This document shows, piece by piece, positions 49,946 to 57,110 of a stretch of DNA of 64,000 bases. A program made the translations under genes and the position numbers. The notes beneath the pieces are model-generated. The model searched no databases. It worked only from the letters and a program-made list of their open reading frames with translations, and had not been told where the DNA came from. Each line of letters begins with the position of its first letter. Position 1 is the first letter of the stretch. The stretch comes from Leptothoe sp034932105. Lineage in GTDB: Bacteria; Cyanobacteriota; Cyanobacteriia; Phormidesmidales; Phormidesmidaceae. The stretch lies in the NCBI RefSeq assembly GCF_034932105.1, contig NZ_JAYGIG010000114.1:62001-126000 (forward strand), given 5' to 3'.

Positions 49946-50449
49946 ATGACTTGGCGCAGCGGCACAAATGAAACTTCTGACAAGGTACTGGGGGGACTGC
50001 CCTACTTGCTACCCCTATTTGACGCTGTTGTGGTCGGGGGGGCTCTGTTTAAGTTAATTGCAAACTTTCCTGCATTGGCACCCGTGGGTGAGGTGCTCTT
50101 ATTGCTGATTTCTCCCGTTATGTTTGTCTATCAGCTTGTCCCATTCGGGCTGGGGTCATTGGCGGTGTTCTTTGCCCTGTTCCTTTTAGTGGTGCGTAAC
50201 GAAAACATTAGCCACTTTATTCGGTTCAATACGCTGCAGGCAATTTTGATCGGCTTCATTATTTCTATTGGCAGCCTTTTGTTGAGCTTATTGACCTTGC
50301 CAGGTTTGGAGCTAATTACCGATACGCTCTATAACGTGTTGCTATTTGGTGGCATAGCTGCCGTTGGTTACTCTATTGTTCAATGTTTGATGGGGCGTTA
50401 TCCCGAGATTCCAACGATTTCGGAAGCGGTTCACATGCAGATCCGCTAG
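49946..50449 (+). CDS. Tic20 family membrane protein
   Basis: 167 residues starting at ATG 49946 (MTWRSGTNETSDKVLGGLPYL); an in-frame TTG at 49934 would add four. Four membrane helices are visible (LPYLLPLFDAVVVGG, VLLLLISPVMFVYQLV, GSLAVFFALFLLVVRN, FNTLQAILIGFIISIGSLLL). The NENISHFIRFNTLQA segment between helices is the Tic20/Ycf60 signature. Plastid Tic20 is part of the inner envelope import channel; the role of cyanobacterial homologues is not settled. The next gene, rpsF, lies 116 bases downstream. Confidence 0.85.
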   Translation: MTWRSGTNETSDKVLGGLPYLLPLFDAVVVGGALFKLIANFPALAPVGEVLLLLISPVMFVYQLVPFGLGSLAVFFALFLLVVRNENISHFIRFNTLQAILIGFIISIGSLLLSLLTLPGLELITDTLYNVLLFGGIAAVGYSIVQCLMGRYPEIPTISEAVHMQIR

Positions 50450-50565
50450 TGGATGGTGAGCGGTTTGGTTTATGGCCTGTTAATGGTGGTTTCCTTTCTG
50501 CTATGATGGTGAACCCTTGTCTGGCGCGCTTCTGATGCCAGACCATTTAGTCCATAAGGAGTAGC

Positions 50566-50910
50566 ATGAGTAATTTTTACGAAACCATGTATATTATGCG
50601 GCCCGATATTAGCGATGAGGCCGTCGATAATACCATTGGTAAATATCAAGGAATGATCAAGGAGAAGGGTGGTGAGATTTTAGAAACTCAGCATCGTGGT
50701 AAGCGTCGTCTCTCCTATGAAATCAACCGGTATCGTGAAGGCATTTATATTCAGATGAACTACCATGCTCCAGGGGAAACCATTGCTCCCATGGAACGTG
50801 ACATGCGCCTTAGTGAGGATATTATTCGCTACTTAACACTCGTCATTGATGAACCCCGCGAAGCTGAACCTGAGGAAGCTCCAGCTCAGGCTGCTCCTTT
50901 GGGCTCCTAA
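50566..50910 (+). CDS. rpsF: Small ribosomal subunit protein bS6 (S6)
   Basis: 114 residues. S6 binds 16S rRNA with S18 in the platform. N-terminus NFYETMYIMRPDISDEAVDN, then GKRRLSYEINRYREGIYIQM, are family signatures. The tail is Glu/Ala-rich (EAEPEEAPAQAA). The ribosome binding site AAGGAG at 50556-50561 is ideal. It is monocistronic here, followed by an intrinsic terminator at 50974, unlike operons with ssb and rpsR in other bacteria. Confidence 0.96.
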   Translation: MSNFYETMYIMRPDISDEAVDNTIGKYQGMIKEKGGEILETQHRGKRRLSYEINRYREGIYIQMNYHAPGETIAPMERDMRLSEDIIRYLTLVIDEPREAEPEEAPAQAAPLGS

Positions 50911-50973
50911 CAGTTTTCTTTGATTTGGTTGGGCAAGTAGTCCATCTGACAGTAGTCCATCTGAATAGACATC

Positions 50974-51010
50974 AAGACCGCCGCTTCGTTTTTGAGCAGC
51001 GGTCTTTTTA
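50974..51010 (+). terminator. Intrinsic terminator after rpsF
   Basis: AAGACCGCCGCT (50974-50985) pairs with AGCAGCGGTCTT (50995-51006), one mismatch, loop of nine bases, then TTT. It lies 64 bases after the rpsF stop. Confidence 0.8.
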
Positions 51011-51380
51011 AGTATTGGGGTCTGGCCATTTGATAAAGTCAGCGTTTTTAAGTCTTGGGGTTTGGCATCTGAATGAATCCATGCATCGGATTGCACCGCC
51101 TATAGCTGCTGTTTCCTAAGGTTCTCGCGACTCCCCCTGGTGTATTCTCTGGTGCGCTTCCCTGGGGTGAATTAGGCGAGCAAAGTGATAATCACAAACC
51201 TATAGAATAAATTTCTTGCATTTTGCAGAATTGGTGCTAAATTTGTGGGCACTTGGGTGTTCGCTGTAATACCTTTTCCTGTGTACTCGTTTGTTCGTTA
51301 GTGATTTGGCTCTTGTCTATATATAATTCGGCGAACCGGGACAGTTTAAAAGTCATCTTTAGTATTTTAGGAGTGATCTC
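51011..51380. other. Intergenic region between rpsF terminator and coiled-coil gene
   Basis: About 370 bases. Two related segments, TTTTTAAGTATTGGGGTCTG (51005) and TTTTTAAGTCTTGGGGTTTG (51045), form an imperfect direct repeat of roughly 40-bp period. TATATATAATTCGG near 51315 is a candidate -10 region for the next gene. No ORF is supported. Confidence 0.45.
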
Positions 51381-51938
51381 GTGGCCCCATTGACTAAGTT
51401 GAAAACGTCTGACACCCAAGTAGAATTGGCTCGTTTGCAAGAAGAGTTGCAAATGAGAGATCAGCTGGTACAACAGCTGTCTCAAGAGCTATTTCGCTTG
51501 GTGAAAGGAAACCAAGATTTTCTGCCGTCGCCGGATGTTTCTGAGCGTCATCAGGCTGAGGTTCGGGCCCTGCGAGAACAGCTACAGGGTGTAGAAACCC
51601 AGGTTGCGTTTTACCAAGAACAGATAGAAAGTCGGGATGAAGAAATTCATCAGATGCGTCAGACCGTTGAAGAACTGACCGACCGTACCCGGATGCTGGA
51701 GCAAGTTGTTCAAGAGCTGCCTAAAATCTATAAGCAAAAGTTTTCTGAGCGGATGTTGGCGGTGAAGAATCGTGTCGCCCTTATTCAACAGGAAAATCGT
51801 CAGCTCAATGCTGAATTGCAAAATGTGAGCTACCGTTTGGCCGTTAGAACTCGCCGAACTCAGCATTGTTTGGATTTACCTACCTTTCCCCAGTCCATGT
51901 TGGGTCGGGCATCAATGGCTAGCTTTTCAGAAGCTTAA
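51381..51938 (+). CDS. Coiled-coil protein conserved in cyanobacteria, unknown function
   Basis: 185 residues, GTG 51381 with TTAGGAG at 51367-51373. From residue 10 to about 165 it is a near-continuous coiled coil (VELARLQEELQMRDQLVQQL, EVRALREQLQGVETQVAFYQ, RMLEQVVQELPKIYKQKFSE). The C-terminus is short and Ser-rich (GRASMASFSEA). No membrane segment or enzyme motif. It is well expressed judging by its ribosome binding site and strong terminator. I do not recognise a named family. It stands alone between terminators. Confidence 0.72.
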   Translation: MAPLTKLKTSDTQVELARLQEELQMRDQLVQQLSQELFRLVKGNQDFLPSPDVSERHQAEVRALREQLQGVETQVAFYQEQIESRDEEIHQMRQTVEELTDRTRMLEQVVQELPKIYKQKFSERMLAVKNRVALIQQENRQLNAELQNVSYRLAVRTRRTQHCLDLPTFPQSMLGRASMASFSEA

Positions 51939-51970
51939 GTCCGCCTCTCATGGCTTAGGTTCTTCACTGA

Positions 51971-51993
51971 CCTCCCCTTGGGGAGGTTTTTTC
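51971..51993 (+). terminator. Intrinsic terminator after the coiled-coil gene
   Basis: ACCTCCCC (51971-51978), loop TT, GGGGAGGT (51981-51988), followed by TTTTT. Perfect 8-bp GC-rich stem with a poly-T tail, 33 bases after the stop. Confidence 0.92.
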
Positions 51994-52166
51994 GTAGCTC
52001 TATTTATCGGTGTGCACCCATAGTTCACCCCATAGCTGGGAACGTTATTTGTGTAGCAATGGGATCGAACTTAGGGGACAGGTGAAAATCTTGGTTTCTC
52101 CTGCCGTGGATGTCCCCCAATTGTAAGAAAAAGTGAATAAAATAGAAGAAGTTTAAACCCGCCTGC

Positions 52167-52808
52167 ATGCACACTGTCCCGCTGACGTTCGACTTTTTCT
52201 CTCTCGAAACGATCCAAACTCTGGCTGAAGACTATGGCTACTGGGCCATCTTTTTTGGGATCATGCTCGAAAATATGGGGCTTCCTATGCCCGGGGAAAC
52301 GGTGACCCTAGTGGGGGGCTTTTTAGCCGGTAGTGAAGAACTAGTGTATCGCTGGGTCTTATTCAGTGCGATCGCAGGTGCCGTCGTTGGCGATAGCATC
52401 GGTTACTGGATTGGGTTTTATGGTGGGTGGCCCCTACTGGTGCGGTTGGGCAACCTGCTGCGCCTGGATCAATCAGCGCTGGTCAACATCCGCGATCGGT
52501 TTAGTCAAAATGCGGACAAGGCGGTGATTTTTGGCCGTTTTGTTGCACTGCTACGCATTTTTGCTGGACCCCTGGCAGGTATCGCCCAGATGCCCTACTG
52601 GAAATTCCTACTGTGCAATTTACTGGGGGCTAGCCTGTGGGGAACGGCCATGGTTACCTTGGCTTTCTTTGTCGGTCGTTTAATTCCCCTGGCTACTTTG
52701 GTGGGTTGGGTTGCCCAGTTTACGATTGCTGCCTTTGTTCTGGTTATTCTTTGGATTACAGCTCTATGGTTGTTGGAGCGGCGTCAACATGCCCCAGCTC
52801 CAGACTGA
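52167..52808 (+). CDS. DedA family membrane protein
   Basis: 213 residues. DedA/VTT-domain protein with about five hydrophobic segments: YWAIFFGIMLENMGLPMPGE (including the conserved E..G.P.PGE), VLFSAIAGAVVGDSIGYWIG, then FGRFVALLRIFAGPLAGIAQ (the signature arginines FGRF..LLR..AG) and the C-terminal helix. The family includes undecaprenyl-phosphate and lipid flippases. No operon partner is evident. ATG 52167. Confidence 0.9.
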   Translation: MHTVPLTFDFFSLETIQTLAEDYGYWAIFFGIMLENMGLPMPGETVTLVGGFLAGSEELVYRWVLFSAIAGAVVGDSIGYWIGFYGGWPLLVRLGNLLRLDQSALVNIRDRFSQNADKAVIFGRFVALLRIFAGPLAGIAQMPYWKFLLCNLLGASLWGTAMVTLAFFVGRLIPLATLVGWVAQFTIAAFVLVILWITALWLLERRQHAPAPD

Positions 52809-52937
52809 TCCTACAACTTGCGTAGTTCTATATACTGCGTTCTATATACTTTGTACCCCTTCCCTTTCAGTGCAAGCGCCGATGTAACTTACTGTAGGCC
52901 AGTGCCAAAATTGGCACATAGCAAGTGGGACAAAGTA

Positions 52938-53075
52938 ATGACTGGCTTTGAGCTAATTATTTTTGGGGCAGGACCTGCCGCTGGTTTCTTTATTTCTTTT
53001 ATGGCTTGGTTGTATGAGGGATATCACACCGCTAATCCTGATGATCAGCCCCAGTTCAATCCTGACTGGATTTAG
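52938..53075 (+). CDS. 45-residue single-membrane-helix protein
   Basis: ATG 52938 encodes MTGFELIIFGAGPAAGFFIS followed by FMAWLYEGYHTANPDDQPQF and NPDWI. One membrane helix (about 4-26) and an acidic soluble tail are visible, the format of small photosystem or NDH-1 subunits. The in-frame upstream stretch from 52818 is unlike a protein and is excluded. The ribosome binding site is weak (AAGTGGGA, 52923-52930). I cannot match it to any named small subunit, so the function is open. Confidence 0.55.
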   Translation: MTGFELIIFGAGPAAGFFISFMAWLYEGYHTANPDDQPQFNPDWI

Positions 53076-53196
53076 GGTTGGCTGCTAAAGTTGGCCCGTT
53101 AAGGTCGGACTTGGCTAATCCTGGGGATGGTGTAATCTAAAAAACTGGTGTGAGGCTTTTTTTCAGATTGGTGCATCCTTCAATTCAAAATGGCTA

Positions 53197-53742
53197 ATGC
53201 CTCAATTGATTTTGGTCACAGGTCCGGCTCGCTCTGGGAAAAGTGAATGGGCTGAGCACTGGGCTAAACAAACCCAAAAGTCGGTGGTTTACATCGCAAC
53301 ATCGACGGTATTGGCTGATGATGCCGAGTGGCAGCAACGCATTGAACTACATCGCCAACGTCGTCCCATGGATTGGCATATCCAAGAGGTGCCTCACGAT
53401 CTGGTCGAAGTTATCCAAACGGCTGATGTTAACAGCTGTCTACTAGTGGATTCCCTAGGCACTTGGCTGGCGAATCATTTGGAACTGGATGAGGCCTCGT
53501 GGCAGTCTTATGTTGAGCAACTGATAGGGGCGCTAACTCCACCCCCCTGTGATGTGATTTTGGTTGGTGAAGAAACTGGCTGGGGGGTGGTACCTGCCTA
53601 TCCCTTGGGGCGAACATTTCGTGACCGGTTGGGAGCTTTGTCGCGGCAGATTGGTGCGATCTCAACTCAGGTTTACCTTGTTACCGGTGGCTACGTCCTC
53701 AATCTCAAGCAGTTAGGAACACCACTACCTCCCAATGAATAG
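53197..53742 (+). CDS. cobU: Adenosylcobinamide kinase / guanylyltransferase CobU
   Basis: 181 residues. CobU (CobP) phosphorylates adenosylcobinamide and then transfers GMP in the lower-ligand assembly of cobalamin. P-loop GPARSGKSEWAEHWA is at residues 9-23, followed by IATSTVLADDAEWQQRIELH with the catalytic His region and RPMDWHIQEVP, then VDSLGTWLAN and VGEETGWGVVP, all canonical. ATG 53197. In many cyanobacteria cob genes are scattered; no other cob gene is in this window. Confidence 0.94.
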   Translation: MPQLILVTGPARSGKSEWAEHWAKQTQKSVVYIATSTVLADDAEWQQRIELHRQRRPMDWHIQEVPHDLVEVIQTADVNSCLLVDSLGTWLANHLELDEASWQSYVEQLIGALTPPPCDVILVGEETGWGVVPAYPLGRTFRDRLGALSRQIGAISTQVYLVTGGYVLNLKQLGTPLPPNE

Positions 53743-54022
53743 GGCCCCTACTAAGGGATAGGCTACTTGTCCTGCCCATAGGTTTTACTTACCCAGAAGC
53801 GACCGGCATCTCCTCGGTGGAGATCAGGAATTTTGCCTGCTATATATAAATCACGTCCAAGTTGAAACCTGGAGGTTTCTCACCGAAAAAACTACAGTTC
53901 TGGACATGGGTATTCAGACCTTGAGAATAGGTTAACGTCTCCGGATATTTAAAACTGAAGCGTTACGATGAGAGTGTGGCAGTCGACGTACTGTACAAAA
54001 AAATCACAGTGCGAGGTGGTCT

Positions 54023-54523
54023 ATGGCGACTCCAAAAGAAGTTCAAAACTATTTAGCCTACTGGTTTCAGTTAGGTAAGCCGATCCATCTCCAGCATGGG
54101 CTGGCGCCTCAACTACCTGTTCCTGTGTTAGCAGGTGATGGTTTTAGCCGCGCGTTTCATGATTGTTGGCAAACCATTATGGCCAACGGTGGTCGCGACT
54201 GTCACTTGGAGGGCACGGAGGAAACCATAGAGCAGCTGTTGTCACCCCAGTGGGAAATTACCGATTGCGCTCGCTGTTCTATTCCTATCGCTATGCCCAT
54301 GGTGATACGTGTAGCTCAGCTCTGCCCCTGTAGTGATATCGACAATTGGCCCAATGATGAGCTACCCACACCTCACTTACCGATCAATAACAAAAACCAC
54401 TTTAGTCGTTTGAAAACGCGACTTAATCAAGATCCCATTGAGGGATATCAGTTGGATCCGGAAGCGGATGGTCACCCAGCGATTGCTACTAACGACCAGC
54501 ATTGGACTGAGAGATCGGACTGA
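54023..54523 (+). CDS. Conserved hypothetical protein
   Basis: 166 residues, ATG 54023 with GAGGTGG at 54013-54019. The N-terminus (MATPKEVQNYLAYWFQLGKP) and the Cys-containing blocks NGGRDCHLEGTEETIEQLLS, DCARCSIPIAMPM, and AQLCPCSDIDNWPN resemble proteins common in cyanobacteria but without known role. Five cysteines, including CARC and CPC, could bind metal. The last residues (WTERSD) are encoded by the start of a 13-bp tandem repeat that spans the stop codon. Preceding 280-base gap holds short hairpins (AAACCTGGAGGTTT) only. Confidence 0.68.
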   Translation: MATPKEVQNYLAYWFQLGKPIHLQHGLAPQLPVPVLAGDGFSRAFHDCWQTIMANGGRDCHLEGTEETIEQLLSPQWEITDCARCSIPIAMPMVIRVAQLCPCSDIDNWPNDELPTPHLPINNKNHFSRLKTRLNQDPIEGYQLDPEADGHPAIATNDQHWTERSD

Positions 54524-54544
54524 GAGATCAAACTGAGAGATCGG
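54506..54544. repeat. Three 13-bp tandem repeats across a stop codon
   Basis: ACTGAGAGATCGG, ACTGAGAGATCAA, ACTGAGAGATCGG at 54506, 54519 and 54532. The TGA stop of the upstream gene (54521-54523) is inside copy two. Since 13 is not a multiple of three, unit gain or loss would change the C-terminus. Confidence 0.92.
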
Positions 54545-54606
54545 TAACAATTTCCCTTGCCTGGGTGCAGCTTTAGGGTGGGTGAGAAGTTTGGTGAGAA
54601 GTAGGG

Positions 54607-55542
54607 CTATGCTGCAGCTCGTTCAATATTGTGGACGAGGAAATCGTGGGCCATTAGGGTATTGGGAAAAATTGCTTTGGCTTCTGACAGCAAGTCCTTG
54701 AGCTGAATGGTATTGCCCGGAGCGTAGCGAGGGCTAAAGTGGGTGAGAATGAGCTGCTTGACTTGGGCGGCTAGGGCCACTTGGGCAGCCATGGTGGATG
54801 TGGAGTGGAGTCGTTGATAGGCGAGTTCTGCATCCTGATGGGCAAAGGTGGATTCGTGGATGAGTACGCTGGCCTGGTCTGAGAGTTCGATGGCGCGATC
54901 GCAAAATACCGTATCGGTGCAGTACACCAGCTTTCTGCCCTGAATGGTTTCACCACAGAGATCAGAGCCATTAATTACCCGACCGTCGGGCAAGGTAACC
55001 GCTTCGCCTCGCTTTAGCTGGCCGTAAATGGGGCCAGAGGGAATCCCCAGGGCAGCGGCCCGTTTAACATCAAAATGCCCAATGCGATCTTTCTCCACAA
55101 TGCGATAGCCAAAGGCGGGCACCCGATGCTCTAACCGCTGGCAATAAACGCTGAACTCACCATCGTCTAAGACCTTGCCTGGTTCTACCGTATGGACCTT
55201 AATGGGATAGGAAAAGTGGGTTTGGGAACAGCGCCGGCAAGTCTGTAGATACTCATTTAGCTTGGGTGGCCCATATATATCAATGCGCGACACATTGCCC
55301 GCCAAACCACAGCTTGCCAGCAGACCCATCAGGCCAAAAATATGATCACCATGCATGTGGGTGATAAAAATGCGCCGAATCTGGCTAGATTTTAAATCAC
55401 TTCTGAGAAACTGGTGCTGGGTGCCCTCTCCACAGTCAAACAGCCACACTTCGGCCCGCTGCGGTAAGCGTAGGGCAACACTTGACACATTGCGTGCCCT
55501 GGTGGGAACACCGGAACTAGTACCGAGAAATGTAATTTGCAA
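54607..55542 (-). CDS. rnz: Ribonuclease Z
   Basis: 311 residues. Metallo-beta-lactamase fold nuclease that matures tRNA 3' ends. The zinc-binding HxHxDH motif is in FITHMHGDHIFGLMGLL near residue 62; other ligands occur in CDTVFCDRA, LIHESTFAHQD, and the late LILTHFSPRYAP. The exosite arm typical of the short form is present. The start MQITFLGTSSGVPTRARNVS is canonical. It stands apart from RNA-processing neighbours. Confidence 0.95.
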   Translation of the reverse strand: MQITFLGTSSGVPTRARNVSSVALRLPQRAEVWLFDCGEGTQHQFLRSDLKSSQIRRIFITHMHGDHIFGLMGLLASCGLAGNVSRIDIYGPPKLNEYLQTCRRCSQTHFSYPIKVHTVEPGKVLDDGEFSVYCQRLEHRVPAFGYRIVEKDRIGHFDVKRAAALGIPSGPIYGQLKRGEAVTLPDGRVINGSDLCGETIQGRKLVYCTDTVFCDRAIELSDQASVLIHESTFAHQDAELAYQRLHSTSTMAAQVALAAQVKQLILTHFSPRYAPGNTIQLKDLLSEAKAIFPNTLMAHDFLVHNIERAAA

Positions 55543-56040
55543 AGGACTATGGGGGGAGTTGGCGAACAGGACGGAATCTGGCTAGCCTCCCCATTATTAT
55601 GCTTGACAAGGGTTGGGTTTGACCGGACCTAGCGGGCTCTTGCCGCCTGATGCATGGGGTATTTGGATTTGCTTGGAGTTGGTTTGTCTGTTTTTAATAG
55701 CGTGGGTTTTGTGGGTTCCTACCCCCATGCTTGCCTCGCTGAAGGGCCTGGCAGCTTGTCCTAAACTATGTTCAAGTGATGTCCAAGTTTTACCTGTTGT
55801 GCACCTTGAGATACAACGAGCGTTCTGGGTGGGGACAGGATTTATACCAAAATCAGAGTTTTTACGACCAATACATCAAGATCCCCTGACTTTTTCGCTA
55901 TCTCAATAATTTAATTTGCTTTGTGAACTCGTTTACTGACAATCCTTAGGTAGTAACACCGACGTCCTTAAGCAGAAACTCATTGCAATTTAGTGAAGAT
56001 TCGTCACAGAAAAAAGTGTACTGATTGTTACAATATCCTA

Positions 56041-56150
56041 CGGAGATTGATTAGACGGTGCGTAATGCATTTTCAACCACCTCCAAATGAGAGATAAACG
56101 CAAAGTCAGAAGACTTTTTGAAATCGGTCCCTGTTCAGGGCCGATTTTTC
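56041..56150 (+). ncRNA. Candidate small RNA ending in an intrinsic terminator
   Basis: A TACAAT -10 element at 56029-56034 and a terminator at 56121-56150 bracket about 110 bases on the + strand without a supported gene. The middle contains CAACCACCTCC, which is complementary to Shine-Dalgarno sequences. Two possible micro-ORFs lie inside (MRNAFSTTSK from GTG and MHFQPPPNER from ATG, both around 56060-56100). An alternative is that the terminator ends a longer transcript. No Rfam family was recognised. Confidence 0.4.
56121..56150 (+). terminator. Intrinsic terminator without an upstream protein gene
   Basis: AAATCGG-T-CCCTG (56121-56133) pairs with CAGGGCCGATTT (56136-56147), one bulged T, followed by TT. 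Total 12 bp stem with a run of T that forms part of the right arm. There is no + strand gene within 500 bases upstream. Confidence 0.75.
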
Positions 56151-56178
56151 TTTTGGTAGATTTTTTTGTGCTGCTGGG

Positions 56179-57012
56179 TTAATTGTTAGGGCGATGGTGA
56201 TAAACCATGGCCTGTTGGAGATACTTAATGAAGTGGTCGCTGGCATGATCGATTAGGGCTGGGCGAATTCGCTGTCGGTAGCTGCGGTTAAACGCCGTGC
56301 CTTTAATCACATCCCGTTTAATTAACAGATAGGCTCGAATCCGTTCAGAGATTCGCGATCGCACCTGGGTACCGTTGACAATAAATCCCTTGGGAGCCAC
56401 CTGGGCATCAAACATATCCACCAGGTAACGCCTCACCGTATCCGAATAGTTAAACCAGCTGGCTTCTGAGATGGCAGAGCTGACGGAGAGGGCAGGATTC
56501 TCATACAGCAATCGGCCAACGGCAAAGGCCACCAGATCAGAGGCATAGTCCTGTGCGGAGGCAAACTGATTCATTAGTTTAGTCAGGGCCTCTGGCTCAT
56601 AGGCCTGGGGGCCATATTTATCCAGATACACTTCAATCGGTTGGGCCGTATCCCCAATGGCGGCTGTGTATTCGCGGCTATCGTACCCCCGCCCCGTGAG
56701 TAATTTGGAGGAGAGCCATAGGGCACCATCACTGAGGGTGGAGCGGAGATTGCCCCCCCAGGTTTGGTCGGAGAGGGCGGCCATAAAGTGGGCAAAATCA
56801 ATGCTCTGGCCCATGAGCACCACCGATTGGTTGTCTAGCTCTCCTTTAATAAATGTGGGATTATTGCCAGCCACAATTTCCCAAAATTTACTTGCATAGG
56901 AGGCGCGGGTATAGGCCCGTAAAGACCGCACCACTTGGATTGAGGATTCCTGAGGTCGCTGCTGCTGGTAATCGTCAATAAATCGCAGCATTTTTTCTAA
57001 ACTTGCTGCCAT
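56179..57012 (-). CDS. Conserved hypothetical protein, helical
   Basis: 277 residues, predicted soluble and mostly helical. Blocks seen: MLRFIDDYQQQRPQESSIQV, IVAGNNPTFIKGELDNQSVV, VGRLLYENPALSVSSAISEA, and WFNYSDTVRRYLVDMFDAQV. No membrane helix, signal peptide, or catalytic motif is evident. It is 98 bases from the 1334-residue membrane protein gene on the same strand, so the two may be co-transcribed. I do not recognise a family with known function. ATG 57012. Confidence 0.65.
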   Translation of the reverse strand: MAASLEKMLRFIDDYQQQRPQESSIQVVRSLRAYTRASYASKFWEIVAGNNPTFIKGELDNQSVVLMGQSIDFAHFMAALSDQTWGGNLRSTLSDGALWLSSKLLTGRGYDSREYTAAIGDTAQPIEVYLDKYGPQAYEPEALTKLMNQFASAQDYASDLVAFAVGRLLYENPALSVSSAISEASWFNYSDTVRRYLVDMFDAQVAPKGFIVNGTQVRSRISERIRAYLLIKRDVIKGTAFNRSYRQRIRPALIDHASDHFIKYLQQAMVYHHRPNN

Positions 57013-57110
57013 CGTTCCACACTGCGCGGTTAGCTATGCATGCTAGGTTAACGTGAGACGGCTAGGGATAGGTCAAGATTAATTGTGCTTTTAGGGCTGA
57101 TGAGGGTCTG

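Larger units (their letters stand above)
55543..56178. other. 636-base intergenic region with candidate small RNA
   Basis: No supported protein gene. A 98-codon frame at 55613-55909 has a hydrophobic patch but no ribosome binding site or match. The right end holds a promoter-like and terminator-like pair described separately (56029-56150). Confidence 0.5.

Noticed and set aside
55613..55909. 98-codon frame with hydrophobic patch
   Set aside because: No ribosome binding site and no family resemblance; composition fits intergenic DNA.
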